From Anaerolineaceae bacterium (GTDB lineage: Bacteria; Chloroflexota; Anaerolineae; Aggregatilineales; Phototrophicaceae): a stretch of 64,000 nt of DNA. Under the pieces are notes generated by a model. It saw only the letters and a list, made by a program, of their open reading frames with translations. It made no database searches and was not told the DNA's origin. Below are positions 34,463 through 43,281 of this stretch, one piece after another. The stretch's first letter is position 1. Each line of letters starts with the position of its first letter. A program made the translations under genes and the position numbers. The stretch covers positions 1 through 64,000 of the forward strand of contig JAPOVC010000025.1 in NCBI GenBank assembly GCA_026708325.1, given 5' to 3'.

Positions 34463-36847
34463 ATGCCGCCCATGCGCAGGCACTGGTTCGCTGTCTACCT
34501 CTTCTATCTGATTTGTGCCGCGCTGATCACCTGGCCGCTGGTCGCCCGCCTGAACACCCATCTGGTGGGATTTCTGTTCTGGGACAGCGCGGAGCGGGCG
34601 CACCACGTCTGGTGGTTGACGCATGCGCTGCGAACAGGTCAACCCCTGTTTTGGCTGCCCAATCTGGGCTGGCCGGATGGCATGGCGGGCATCACCCTGG
34701 TGGGACATCCGCTGCAACACATGCCGGCCGCCCTGTTGGCTCTGGCACTGCCACTGCTGGTAGCCGACAACCTGGCGCTGCTGTTGCAGATGGCATTGAT
34801 GGGCCTCGGCATGTATGCCCTGGGGCTGCATCTGGCCCGCGGACGCCGCATCGCTGCGCTGGTCGGCGGTCTGGTGTTTATGGCGGCGCCGACCTTTCAG
34901 GCGCATTTGGGCGACGGTCACAACATTCATCACTCGCTGGCCTTCGCCCCGCTTTTTGTGCTGGCATTGCTTCGCCTGAAGAACACAAGCGGACGATCTC
35001 GCTGGAGTTGGTTTGTCGCCGGTTCCCTGAGTTTCGCGCTTGTCAGCGGTGGCCATGCACTGAATGCCATTCACATGTTGCTGCCACTGGCAGGAATGTT
35101 GTTTCTGCAGAGGTTGCTTCTGCGAGACTGGTCCGGTCTTGTGCAACTCGTGCTGGTTTGTCTTTCAGGAGCAGTTTTGCAATTCCTGATCATTCTTCCC
35201 GTCTTTCGCGAAACCCTGGGAAATCCGGCCTATACCGGCGCAAGGGGCGAAGTACCCTTCAGTCTGGACCTGCTCAGCATTGTGACTCCATCCCATTTTC
35301 ATCCACTCTACGGTCAGCTGGAACATGCGTTTCCGGTGCTCGGCCCCCGACCCGCGGAGCGCTCGGCCTGGATCGGGTTCATTCCCGCTGCGCTGGCCTT
35401 GCTGGCGCTGGCGCGTGGGCGCGGCCGCTTTTGGCTGGGCCTGGCGCTGGTCTCCTGGGTGCTCGCGCTGGGGCCGCTCCTGAAACTGCAGGGTGAACCC
35501 TTGAACGTCGTGGTAGATGGCCGCGCCAGCTACGTGACCATGCCCCAAGTCCTCTTCGAGGGCCTGCCCCTTTTGAAGATTGACCGGACACCGGGGCGCT
35601 TCAGCTTTGCTCTTGCGCTGGCGCTGGCCTGTCTGGCCACAATCGGTATGACCCTGCTGGCCGGGAACCGGAGATTGCAGGGTCAACGTCGACGACTTGC
35701 GGCAATGATACTGTTGCCGGCCCTGATTCTCTTCGATTATCAATGGTACTGGCCCTTGCCAACCTTCGACGCGTCTGTCCCGGCAGAGATTGCCGCACTG
35801 GGTCAGCGGCCCGGTTTGCGCGCCGTATTTGATATTCCAGCGCAAAATCGGGGTCCGCGCAATGCGGCAATGTGGTTGCAAACGGCACATCGACTACCGA
35901 TACTGGGTGGACACGTCACTCGCAGGTCGCCTGTCAACCCGGCGCGGCTGCGTTTGCTGCAAGAGACGCTTGACCCGGCGTTGCTGCGGGCGGCAGGCGC
36001 CGACATCGTGATCGTGCATCTGCGCTTCGCGTCGCCATGGCAACATGAACTGGCTGAAGCCAAACTGGGGACGCCTCTGTACCAGGACGGGAATTTCGCT
36101 GTTTACCAGACCCCCGATACAGATGCCGAGCCAGTTCAGTTCGTGCCGCCTGCGACGACGCAAAGATTCGGGCAGCGCATCGAGGTGCCTGTGTATTCTC
36201 CCCGGACCGGCTGGCTGGACGTGAACGCCGATCTGGCAGAAGGCGGGCGCGATTTGCGGGTCTTGCTGGACGACATAGCTGTGGCGAGCTGGCCGCGCTC
36301 CGCAAGGGGCTCCAGCGCCAGAGCCGTCAGTCTGCCCCTGCAGGCCGATGCCTGGCACATGTTGACAATCATGCCTGTTCCGCGATGCTCGACAGTGGCG
36401 GATCCTGCGGTGGTTTGCCCGCAGGTGGAGCTGAATGATTTCAGGCTGGAGGTGGTTCCTGCGCCCTTTGTTCAGGCCCGCTTTGGCGAAGGTGTCGAAC
36501 TGTGGGCCGCGTCCCTGCCAACGCAGGCGCAGGCCGGTGAGGAACTGACGCTAAGGATGCACTGGTTTATGGAAAAAGGACGCGACCGATTCGACGTTCG
36601 CTTCGTCCACGTGCTGGACGGGGAGGGCGTGCTTGTCGCCCAGTCGGACGAGGATCCCGGCTCCCTGCCGGCGGGGTCCGAATACGTTGAGCGAGCCGGG
36701 CTGCAACTGCCTGACGATTTGCCCGCCGGCGAATACAGCGTCTGGCTGGGCTGGTACCGTTACCCGGAAATCAGACGACTGCCGCTGCTCGAACCTGCCG
36801 GCCCGGGAAGCGATATTCTGCCGCTGGGAACTGTTCGCATCGAATGA
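34463..36847 (+). CDS. Large polytopic membrane protein, duplicate A (GT-C/YfhO-like)
   Basis: A 794-residue protein: about ten membrane helices in the first 450 residues, then a soluble C-terminal part ending in a beta-rich domain (ELTLRMHWFMEKGRDRFDVRF, then LPAGEYSVWLGWYRYPEIRRLPL). The first extracytoplasmic loop has acidic residues (FWDSAERAHH), as in GT-C-type glycosyltransferases that use lipid-linked sugars; this is only a general resemblance. ATG 34463 is preceded by GAAGGG; a longer open frame overlapping the upstream gene is rejected because both copies share this start. It likely handles cell-envelope glycans or lipids. Paralogue B follows directly. Confidence 0.75.
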   Translation: MPPMRRHWFAVYLFYLICAALITWPLVARLNTHLVGFLFWDSAERAHHVWWLTHALRTGQPLFWLPNLGWPDGMAGITLVGHPLQHMPAALLALALPLLVADNLALLLQMALMGLGMYALGLHLARGRRIAALVGGLVFMAAPTFQAHLGDGHNIHHSLAFAPLFVLALLRLKNTSGRSRWSWFVAGSLSFALVSGGHALNAIHMLLPLAGMLFLQRLLLRDWSGLVQLVLVCLSGAVLQFLIILPVFRETLGNPAYTGARGEVPFSLDLLSIVTPSHFHPLYGQLEHAFPVLGPRPAERSAWIGFIPAALALLALARGRGRFWLGLALVSWVLALGPLLKLQGEPLNVVVDGRASYVTMPQVLFEGLPLLKIDRTPGRFSFALALALACLATIGMTLLAGNRRLQGQRRRLAAMILLPALILFDYQWYWPLPTFDASVPAEIAALGQRPGLRAVFDIPAQNRGPRNAAMWLQTAHRLPILGGHVTRRSPVNPARLRLLQETLDPALLRAAGADIVIVHLRFASPWQHELAEAKLGTPLYQDGNFAVYQTPDTDAEPVQFVPPATTQRFGQRIEVPVYSPRTGWLDVNADLAEGGRDLRVLLDDIAVASWPRSARGSSARAVSLPLQADAWHMLTIMPVPRCSTVADPAVVCPQVELNDFRLEVVPAPFVQARFGEGVELWAASLPTQAQAGEELTLRMHWFMEKGRDRFDVRFVHVLDGEGVLVAQSDEDPGSLPAGSEYVERAGLQLPDDLPAGEYSVWLGWYRYPEIRRLPLLEPAGPGSDILPLGTVRIE

Positions 36848-36892
36848 CTACCCTGGATCTGCGCCGTCACGCAACTGGCGTTGCGGTCCCTG
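36848..36892 (-). pseudogene. Remnant of the FmdB-type gene 3' end at the duplication joint
   Basis: These 45 bases after the stop of duplicate A align without gaps with 39459-39503, the 3' end of the convergent zinc-ribbon gene (about two thirds identical by eye, best over the block CTGGCG). Similarity ends near 36892, which marks one side of the duplication joint. Confidence 0.6.
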
Positions 36893-36912
36893 AGGGCAAG
36901 ACGGGCATTTCG

Positions 36913-37062
36913 CTGGCGGCGCAGAAGCTGCTGTGGCGTCAGGGGCTGCTGGCCGAGCCGACCAGCGCCGTCCCGGTGGCCGCCCTGTCAGGCGGGCAAT
37001 CGCCTCTGGAAGGCCGCATCGTCATCCCGCTGACCGGCAGCGGCCTCAAGTCGCTGGCGTGA
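36913..37062 (+). pseudogene. Duplicated 3' end of the threonine-synthase-like gene
   Basis: The 150 bases 36913-37062 match the 3' end of the threonine-synthase-like gene (34302-34451) at 135 of 150 positions by my count, including the stop codon, but there is no upstream gene body. An open frame with ATG 36844 overlapping the stop of duplicate A could express it as a 72-residue fusion; no function is expected. It is a fossil of the tandem duplication. Confidence 0.85.
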
Positions 37063-37073
37063 AGAGCGTTAAA

Positions 37074-39458
37074 ATGCCGCCCATGCGCAGGCACTGGTTC
37101 GTTGTCTACCTCTTCTATCTGTTTTGTGCCGCGTTGATCACCTGGCCGCTGGTCACCCGCATGGGCACCCATCTGGCCGGGGTCGACTTCACTGACAGCC
37201 TGGAACGCGCGCATCACGTCTGGTGGCTGGTCCATGCCTTGCGCACGGGTCAGCCCCTGTTCTGGCTGCCCAACCTGGGCTGGCCGGACGGAATGGCGGG
37301 CATCTCCCTGGTGGGCCAACCACTGCAACACCTTCCCTTTGTCCTGCTGGCCATGTTTCTGCCCCTGCTGGTAGCCGACAATCTGGCGCTGCTGTTGCAG
37401 ATCGCGTTGATGGGCCTTGGAATGTATGCCCTGGGGCTGCATCTGGCCCGCGGTTGCCGCGCTGCCGCGCTGGTCGGCGGGCTGGTGTTCATGGCGGCGC
37501 CAACCTTTCAGGCGCATCTGGGTGACGGTCATAACATGCATCTTTCGCTGGCCTTTGCGCCGCTTTTTGTGCTGGCGTTGCTGCGAATGCGAGACGCGAC
37601 AGGACGATCTCGCCGGCGCTGGTTTGTCGCCGCTTCCCTGTGCCTTGCACTTGTCACCTGGGGTTACACCCTGAATGCGATCCATGCCTTGTTGCCGCTT
37701 GTAACCCTGCTTGTTCTGCAGAGGTTGGCGCAACAGGACTGGCCCGGCCTGGTGCAGCTTGTTCTTGTTTGTCTGGCGGGCGCCATGTTGCAGCTTCTGT
37801 TTCTGTTTCCCGTCATCGGCGATACCTTTGGCAACCAGGTCTACACGGCCGCAGGGGGCGACGTCCATTTCAGCCTGGACCTGCTCGGCATCGTGACTCC
37901 ATCCCATTTTCATCCGCTCTATGGCCATCTGGAACACGCGCTACCGGTGCTGGGCACCCGACCCGCGGAGCGCTCGTCCTGGGTCGGGTTCATTCCCGGC
38001 GCGCTGGCCCTGCTGGCGCTGTCGCGTGGGCGCGGCCGCTTTTGGCTGGGCCTGGCGCTGTTTTCCTGGGTACTCGCGCTGGGGCCGCTGCTGAAACTGC
38101 TGGGTGAACCCCTGACCGTCCTCGTGGATGGTCGCTCCAGCTTTCTGACCTTGCCCCTGATCTTCCTTGAGGATCTGCCCGTTCTTAACCTAAGCCGGAC
38201 TCCGGGACGCTTCAGCTTCGCCCTGGCGCTGGCAGTTGCCTGCCTTGCCACCATCGGGATGTCCACGCTCGCGGCGAACTGGAGATTGCAGGGAGGTCGG
38301 CGACGACTGGTCACAACGCTGCTCTTGCTGGCCCTGATTCTCTTCGATTATCAGTGGTACTGGCCCCTGCCTGCACGAGATGCGCATATTCCTGCCGAAA
38401 TTGCCAGTCTTGCAAAGCGCAGCGACGTAAGGGCAGTGTTTGACGTCCCCGCGCTGCGGACCTTGTACGAAAAAGAGGCTCTCTGGCTGCAAACGGCCCA
38501 TCAAAAACCGCTACTGGGCGGTTACGTCATTCGCGCTTCGCCTGTCAACCCGGCGCGACTCGGGTTGCTGCAGCAGACATTGGATCCGGCGCTGCTGCGC
38601 CTGGCGGGCGCCGACATCGTGATCCTGCACTTTCGCTACGCCTCGCAAGAGCAATATGAACTGGCTGAGTCCAGGCTGGGGCCGCCGATCTACCTGGACG
38701 AAAACCATGCCGTTTTCGAAACGCCTGAGACGGATGCCGGGCCCGTACAGTTTGTTCCACCTGAACCAACACAAGGAATCCGGAACGAATTTCAGGTGCC
38801 TGTGTATTCCCCACAGACGGGCTGGCTGGATGTAAGCGCGGTCCTGACGCAGGGCAGGCGTGATTTGCGGGTCTTGCTGGACGACATAGCTGTGGCAAGC
38901 TGGCCGCGCTCCGCAAGGGGCTCCAGCGCCAGAGCCGTCAGTCTGCCCCTGCAGGCCGATGCCTGGCACATGTTGACAATCATGCCTGTTCCGCGATGCC
39001 CGACAGTGGCGGATCCTGTTCTGGTGTGTCCGGAGGTGGAGCTGAACAATTTCAGGCTGGAAGTGGTTCCCGCCCCCTTTGTTCAGGCCCGCTTTGGCGA
39101 AGGTGTCGAACTGCGGGCCGCGTCCCTGCCTGAACAGGCGCAGGCCGGCGGGGAACTGACGCTAAGGATGCACTGGTTTATGGAAGAAGGACGCGACCGT
39201 TTCGACGTTCGCTTCGTCCACGTGCTGGATGCGGAGGGCGTGCTTGTCGCCCAGTCGGACGAGGATTCCGGCTCCCTGCCGGCGGGGTCCGAATACGTTG
39301 AGCGAGCCGGGCTGCAACTGCCTGAGGATTTGCCCGCCGGCGAGTACAGCGTCTGGCTGGGCTGGTACCGTTACCCGGAAATCAGACGACTGCCGCTGAT
39401 CGAACCAGCAGGCCCGGGAGGCGACATTCTGCCGCTGGGCATTGTTCGCATTGAGTGA
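37074..39458 (+). CDS. Large polytopic membrane protein, duplicate B
   Basis: A 794-residue paralogue of the preceding gene with the same length and helix pattern. The first loop reads TDSLERAHH; the C-terminal domain matches A closely (LTLRMHWFMEEGRDRFDVRF). The N-terminal and middle parts have many replacements, whereas a block at 38862-39015 differs from its partner 36251-36404 at only two bases, suggesting conversion between the copies. ATG 37074 is preceded by GAAGAG. It is convergent with the zinc-ribbon gene, whose stop is immediately adjacent. Function is unknown, as for A; retention of two diverged intact copies suggests they are not redundant. Confidence 0.75.
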   Translation: MPPMRRHWFVVYLFYLFCAALITWPLVTRMGTHLAGVDFTDSLERAHHVWWLVHALRTGQPLFWLPNLGWPDGMAGISLVGQPLQHLPFVLLAMFLPLLVADNLALLLQIALMGLGMYALGLHLARGCRAAALVGGLVFMAAPTFQAHLGDGHNMHLSLAFAPLFVLALLRMRDATGRSRRRWFVAASLCLALVTWGYTLNAIHALLPLVTLLVLQRLAQQDWPGLVQLVLVCLAGAMLQLLFLFPVIGDTFGNQVYTAAGGDVHFSLDLLGIVTPSHFHPLYGHLEHALPVLGTRPAERSSWVGFIPGALALLALSRGRGRFWLGLALFSWVLALGPLLKLLGEPLTVLVDGRSSFLTLPLIFLEDLPVLNLSRTPGRFSFALALAVACLATIGMSTLAANWRLQGGRRRLVTTLLLLALILFDYQWYWPLPARDAHIPAEIASLAKRSDVRAVFDVPALRTLYEKEALWLQTAHQKPLLGGYVIRASPVNPARLGLLQQTLDPALLRLAGADIVILHFRYASQEQYELAESRLGPPIYLDENHAVFETPETDAGPVQFVPPEPTQGIRNEFQVPVYSPQTGWLDVSAVLTQGRRDLRVLLDDIAVASWPRSARGSSARAVSLPLQADAWHMLTIMPVPRCPTVADPVLVCPEVELNNFRLEVVPAPFVQARFGEGVELRAASLPEQAQAGGELTLRMHWFMEEGRDRFDVRFVHVLDAEGVLVAQSDEDSGSLPAGSEYVERAGLQLPEDLPAGEYSVWLGWYRYPEIRRLPLIEPAGPGGDILPLGIVRIE

Positions 39459-39731
39459 TCACTCCCGGTCCGCGCCCTCGTACACCTGGCGCTGCAGTTC
39501 CTGCATTTCGCGGGGGTCTTCGCCCTCCAGCACCGAGAGCATGTCGTCGCTGGACATGGACGCGTAGTCGCGCCCGCCGCCGCCAATACCCACGGCGCCG
39601 ATCAGCCGCGTGAGCGCGTCGCTGCCGCAGTGCGGGCAGAGGGGTGTGGCTGCGGCGTAGTCCGCGATGCGGCGCCAGCGCAGCAGCAGACGCCGGTCGC
39701 AGTCTTCGCAGTGAAAATCGTAGTCCGGCAA
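39459..39731 (-). CDS. FmdB-type zinc ribbon protein
   Basis: A 90-residue protein with the N-terminal ribbon PDYDFHCEDC, a second knuckle CPHCGS, and an acidic helical tail ending in QRQVYEGADRE. These small regulatory-type proteins are widespread and their role is not settled. The TTG start at 39731 is chosen because GGGGGAGA lies six bases before it and family similarity starts exactly there; a longer upstream frame is not supported. The tail of this gene was copied to 36848-36892 in the duplication. Confidence 0.8.
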   Translation of the reverse strand: MPDYDFHCEDCDRRLLLRWRRIADYAAATPLCPHCGSDALTRLIGAVGIGGGGRDYASMSSDDMLSVLEGEDPREMQELQRQVYEGADRE

Positions 39732-39805
39732 GGGTCTCCCCCGGGGAATGTGAGTGTGCCCTGAACAACTACGGCCAGAATACCGCGAAACGGGCGCGTC
39801 CGGCG

Positions 39806-39811
39806 TATACT
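39806..39811 (+). promoter_or_regulatory. Possible -10 box for the rhomboid gene
   Basis: TATACT 26 bases before the ATG. No acceptable -35 box at 16-18 bases was found, so this rests on the hexamer alone. Confidence 0.3.
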
Positions 39812-39836
39812 GGTCATCAGGCTTGCGGGAGTATTG

Positions 39837-40691
39837 ATGCGCGACAATCCCAAACCGGAGCGTGACCGGCACCCGCTGGAGTGGCGCAATCCGCCCTCCA
39901 CGGTGACGGTGGCGCCACGCCAGCAGCCGCCGCGACGGCCGGGACCGCGCCTGCCTCTGACGCCGCCGCGCCTCACCCTGGCGCTGCTGGTCATCAACGT
40001 CGCCGTGTTCGCGCTGGGCACGCTGCTGCCCTTTGCCGGACGGCAGTTTTTCCTCGCCGGCGCCAGCCGCAGCTACGAGGTGCTGGTGCAGGGCGAGGTG
40101 CAGCGGCTCTTCACGGCCATGTTCCTGCACGCCAGCCTGATGCACCTGTTCTTCAACATGTACGCGCTCTACATTATCGGGCGCGGCGTGGAAGGCCTCT
40201 TCGGCCACGCGCGCTTCCTGCTCATTTACCTGCTGGGCGGGCTTACCGGCTCGCTGCTGAGCGTGGCGCTGGGCTCGACCAACCCCTGGACGGGCGTACC
40301 CTCGGTGGGCGCGTCGGGCGCGGTCTTCGCCATTTTCGGCGCGGAGATGGTCTGGCTCTACCGCCATCGACGTCTGCCGGGCGTGGCGGCCCGACGTCAG
40401 TTGCGCAGCCTGCTGATGGTGCTGGGCCTGAACCTGGCGATCGGCCTGCTCAGTTCAACCGGTGCCGGCGCCATGCGCATCGACAACTGGGCCCACCTGG
40501 GCGGCCTGGCGGGCGGCCTGGCGCTGGCCTGGGCCATCGGCCCGGTCTATCGGCCGCAGCCGCACCCCACGCTGGTCGGCGTGTTTCAGTTGCGGGACGG
40601 GAACCCCTTCAGTTCCGGCTGGTGGCTGGCTTCACTCTACGCCATCGCCTACGTCGCCCTGGTCGTCGTGCTGGTGACTCTCGTCAACTGA
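39837..40691 (+). CDS. Rhomboid family intramembrane serine protease
   Basis: A 284-residue protein with a Pro-rich cytoplasmic N terminus (about 45 residues) and six to seven helices. The rhomboid active site is complete: Ser160 in GASGAVFAIFG, His220 in NWAHLGGLAGG, and the HASLMHLFFNMYAL stretch of helix 2 with the oxyanion-side His and Asn. It cleaves membrane-embedded helices of other proteins. ATG 39837 follows GGGAG. The 3' end overlaps the convergent DUF2304-like gene by 60 bases, so the last helix region is coding on both strands. Targets are unknown. Confidence 0.9.
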   Translation: MRDNPKPERDRHPLEWRNPPSTVTVAPRQQPPRRPGPRLPLTPPRLTLALLVINVAVFALGTLLPFAGRQFFLAGASRSYEVLVQGEVQRLFTAMFLHASLMHLFFNMYALYIIGRGVEGLFGHARFLLIYLLGGLTGSLLSVALGSTNPWTGVPSVGASGAVFAIFGAEMVWLYRHRRLPGVAARRQLRSLLMVLGLNLAIGLLSSTGAGAMRIDNWAHLGGLAGGLALAWAIGPVYRPQPHPTLVGVFQLRDGNPFSSGWWLASLYAIAYVALVVVLVTLVN

Positions 40692-41033
40692 GGCCCTCCG
40701 CTCCAGATCGTGGCGCAACAGGGCGAGTTGCTGGGCCAGTTCGCGATTTTGCTGCGTCAGACGCGTCAAAATGACCGAGAAATGCAGCAGGATGGCCAGC
40801 ACGAAGAGCAGGGCCACCAGAAAGAGCGCGCTGGGCGGGTAGAAGATGCCGGTCAGTTCGGCCAGGGTATCCAGCAGCGGGCGCGAGAGACTGAGTAGCA
40901 GCAGGACCGCGCCGGTCGCCAGCCAGAGCAGCGCGTACTCCTCGCGCAGGTGACGGCGCCGCACCAGTTCCAGCACCAGCAGCAGGGCGCCGATCGAGCC
41001 GAGGGCGCCTACGATGGTCGTGCGGTCCGGCAT
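40632..41033 (-). CDS. DUF2304-like small membrane protein
   Basis: A 133-residue protein with three hydrophobic helices (about residues 8-22, 35-50 and 66-90), the REEYALLWL motif that marks DUF2304, and a polar coiled-coil-like tail rich in Gln and Arg. Members often neighbour glycosyltransferases and may assist glycolipid synthesis; here two large membrane proteins of possible envelope function lie just upstream. ATG 41033 is followed by good similarity. Its last 20 codons are antisense to the rhomboid 3' end. The PhyH-type gene lies upstream on the same strand, 18 bases away. Confidence 0.7.
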   Translation of the reverse strand: MPDRTTIVGALGSIGALLLVLELVRRRHLREEYALLWLATGAVLLLLSLSRPLLDTLAELTGIFYPPSALFLVALLFVLAILLHFSVILTRLTQQNRELAQQLALLRHDLERRASVDESHQHDDQGDVGDGVE

Positions 41034-41051
41034 GGCGCTCTCCCGTTAAAT

Positions 41052-41855
41052 TCAGTCGCGACGCCAGAGCAGGGGGTTCTGCGCGTCCTCGTCGAGCAGG
41101 TCGCCAATCTGCAGGCGATCGAACATGTCCGGCGGCAGAATGTTTTGCTGGCCGTTAAATGTGCTGCCATCGGGCATGTAGGCGCAGGTCATGGCGCGGC
41201 GCCAGCCCGGCGTCATGTTGGCGGCGGCGCCGTGGGCGCAAAGCCCGTTGTGGAAGGAGCAGGAGCCGGCGCGCATCGGCGCGGCCACCGACTTCACCTG
41301 GGCCCACTGCGGATAGACGCGCAAGAGGTCGCCCAGGTTTTCGCCGATGCTGACGTTGTCGAATGCGGCGGTCTTGTGCGTGCCCGGCAGAAAGTAGAGG
41401 CAGCCGTTGTCGCGCGTGGAATCGTCGAGCGCGACCCAGATGCTGATCGCCTGGCGCGAGGAGAAGGACCAGTAGGGCACGTCGAGGTGCCAGCCGGTGG
41501 GGTTGCCCCAGGGCGGCTTGATCAGCGCCTGGTCGTGCCAGATGCGCATGCCCTCCGCGCCCGCGAGCAGGGTCGCCATGCGCCCGATGCGCTCGTCGAA
41601 CATCAGCTTGCGCATTCCCTCATGGTCGGTCCAGAGGTTGATACGCTGGATGAAGACGTTGCTGTAGTAGGTATCGCCCTTGTCGAGAAAGCGCTCGTCG
41701 TCCCTTGCCAGCTTGCGACCTTCGCGCTGCTCGACCGCCTCGTCGACGCAGCGGCGCCACTCCTCCAGCTCCTCCGGCGAGAGGAAGTCCTCAATGATGA
41801 TGAAGCCGTTTTCCTGGTAGAAATCGATCTGTTCCTGGCTGATGTCATCGCGCAT
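41052..41855 (-). CDS. Phytanoyl-CoA dioxygenase (PhyH) family Fe(II)/2-oxoglutarate oxygenase
   Basis: A 267-residue protein of the PhyH family, non-haem iron oxygenases that hydroxylate small molecules using 2-oxoglutarate. The iron motif is His123-x-Asp125 (GWHLDVPYW); the distal His is probably His208 in CAHGAAANMTPGWRR, with the Arg a few residues later for the 2-oxoglutarate carboxylate. The N terminus (EQIDFYQENGFIIIEDFLS) is typical. ATG 41855 follows AGGAG by eight bases, so an upstream extension across the divergent gene is rejected. The substrate is unknown; relatives act on lipids, ectoine or mitomycin-like products. Confidence 0.85.
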   Translation of the reverse strand: MRDDISQEQIDFYQENGFIIIEDFLSPEELEEWRRCVDEAVEQREGRKLARDDERFLDKGDTYYSNVFIQRINLWTDHEGMRKLMFDERIGRMATLLAGAEGMRIWHDQALIKPPWGNPTGWHLDVPYWSFSSRQAISIWVALDDSTRDNGCLYFLPGTHKTAAFDNVSIGENLGDLLRVYPQWAQVKSVAAPMRAGSCSFHNGLCAHGAAANMTPGWRRAMTCAYMPDGSTFNGQQNILPPDMFDRLQIGDLLDEDAQNPLLWRRD

Positions 41856-41954
41856 GGTGATGCTCCTGCAGAACCTGCCCAAAACCGGGGACACTGTACC
41901 CCATTGGGCCGCCATGCTACCATAACGCCCCTGCCACCACAGGAGGAGCCGGTC

Positions 41955-42176
41955 ATGGAGTTCGTCATCAGACCACCGTGGGATGACGATGAACCCTACT
42001 GCAGGTTCAGCAGCGGCCACGGGATTAGCTTCATACTGACTGACGCTGACCGGGTGGAGCAGTTCATGGATGACCCGGAAACGACCGTTCACCTGGAACA
42101 GGACGGCCAGGAGATCAGCGAGCGGATGAACCTCGAGGAATGGCGCAAGTTCGCGAAGTTGCGTGGATTCGTTTAG
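41955..42176 (+). CDS. Small acidic protein of unknown function upstream of prfA
   Basis: A 73-residue protein rich in Asp and Glu, with no membrane segment and no Cys. I do not recognise a family. ATG 41955 is preceded by AGGAGG at 41941-41946, a strong and well-placed ribosome-binding site, and base use is like the neighbours, so it looks real. The stop is eight bases before the prfA ATG, so it is probably co-transcribed with prfA. The sequence starts with a beta-like segment (MEFVIRPPW) and ends with a helix (LEEWRKFAKLRGFV). Confidence 0.65.
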   Translation: MEFVIRPPWDDDEPYCRFSSGHGISFILTDADRVEQFMDDPETTVHLEQDGQEISERMNLEEWRKFAKLRGFV

Positions 42177-42184
42177 GAAGCAGG

Positions 42185-43258
42185 ATGCTCGACAAGCTGC
42201 GGGACGTAGAGGCGCGCTACGAGGAGCTCGGCCGCATGCTGGGCGACCCGGCCACGCTGGCCGATTACCAGCGCGTGGCGCCGCTCTCGAAAGAACGCGC
42301 CGGTCTTGAGGAACTGGTGGAGGTGGCGCGCGCGTATCGCGACTGCGCTCAGCAACTCGACGAGGCGCGCGCCATGCAGCAGGAGGAGAGCGACGCCGAA
42401 CTGCGCGCCCTCGCCGCCGAGGAGAGCGAGTCGCTGCAGGGCAGTCTGGCGGAGCTGGAGGAGCGCCTGCGCCTGCTCTTGCTGCCGAAGGACCCGCGCG
42501 ACGAGCGCAACGTCATCATGGAGATCCGCGCCGGCGCGGGCGGCGAGGAGGCCGGCCTCTTCGCCGCGGACCTCTTCCGCATGTACAGCCTCTACGCCGA
42601 AGGCCGGCGCTGGAAGGTCGACGTGCTGGGCCAGAACGTCACCGGCGTGGGCGGCCTGAGGAGCCTGACCTGCGAGATTCGCGGGGTGGGCGCCTACAGC
42701 CGCCTGAAGTACGAGAGCGGCGTGCACCGCGTGCAGCGCGTCCCCGAGACCGAGAGCCAGGGGCGCATCCACACCAGCACCGTCACCGTGGCCGTGCTGG
42801 CGGAGGTCGACCCGGTCGACGTCGAACTCAACATGAACGACGTGCGCGTCGACGTCTTCCGTAGCCAGGGCGCGGGCGGCCAGTCGGTCAACACCACCGA
42901 CTCGGCGGTGCGCATGACCCATCAGCCCACGGGCATCGTCGTCGAGATGCAGGACGAGCGCAGTCAGCTGCAGAACCGCGAGCGGGCGCGCCAGGTGCTG
43001 GCCGCGCGGCTCTATGAAGTGGAGCTGGAGCGGCAGCGGCGCGAGCAGGAGGACGAACGTCGCGGCCAGATCGGCACCGGCGACCGCTCGGAGAAGATTC
43101 GCACCTACAACTACCCGCAGAACCGCGTCACCGACCACCGCATCGGGCTCAGCAGCCACAACCTGCCGGCCGTGCTCAACGGCCGCCTCGACGAATTCAT
43201 CGACGAACTGGCCACGCGCGACCAGGCGCAGAAGCTCGCCGCCAGCGAGTTGGGTTAA
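42185..43258 (+). CDS. prfA: Peptide chain release factor 1
   Basis: A 357-residue class I release factor that ends translation at UAA and UAG. The catalytic GGQ is at residues 231-233 (GAGGQSVNTTDSA). The codon-reading motif is of the PxT type (PET in RVPETESQGRIHTS), which marks RF1 rather than RF2. ATG 42185 gives the normal RF1 length and follows AGGAAGCAGG. No prmC (the GGQ methylase often next to prfA) is present; instead a polytopic membrane protein follows by 23 bases. Confidence 0.96.
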   Translation: MLDKLRDVEARYEELGRMLGDPATLADYQRVAPLSKERAGLEELVEVARAYRDCAQQLDEARAMQQEESDAELRALAAEESESLQGSLAELEERLRLLLLPKDPRDERNVIMEIRAGAGGEEAGLFAADLFRMYSLYAEGRRWKVDVLGQNVTGVGGLRSLTCEIRGVGAYSRLKYESGVHRVQRVPETESQGRIHTSTVTVAVLAEVDPVDVELNMNDVRVDVFRSQGAGGQSVNTTDSAVRMTHQPTGIVVEMQDERSQLQNRERARQVLAARLYEVELERQRREQEDERRGQIGTGDRSEKIRTYNYPQNRVTDHRIGLSSHNLPAVLNGRLDEFIDELATRDQAQKLAASELG

Positions 43259-43281
43259 CAAACATTCAACAGGATACCGGC

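Larger units (their letters stand above)
34302..36892 (+). repeat. Tandem duplication, unit 1 (period 2,611 bp)
   Basis: Unit 1 holds the last 150 bases of the threonine-synthase-like gene, the first 794-aa membrane-protein gene, and 45 bases resembling the 3' end of the FmdB-type gene. Homologous positions in unit 2 are exactly 2,611 bases further on (34302 to 36913, start codon 34463 to 37074, stop 36847 to 39458), so no net indel has accumulated. Confidence 0.85.
36913..39503 (+). repeat. Tandem duplication, unit 2
   Basis: Second unit: threonine-synthase-like 3' remnant, membrane-protein duplicate B, and the real 3' end of the FmdB-type gene. The short stretch 36893-36912 is the joint between units and matches neither flank. 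Confidence 0.85.
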
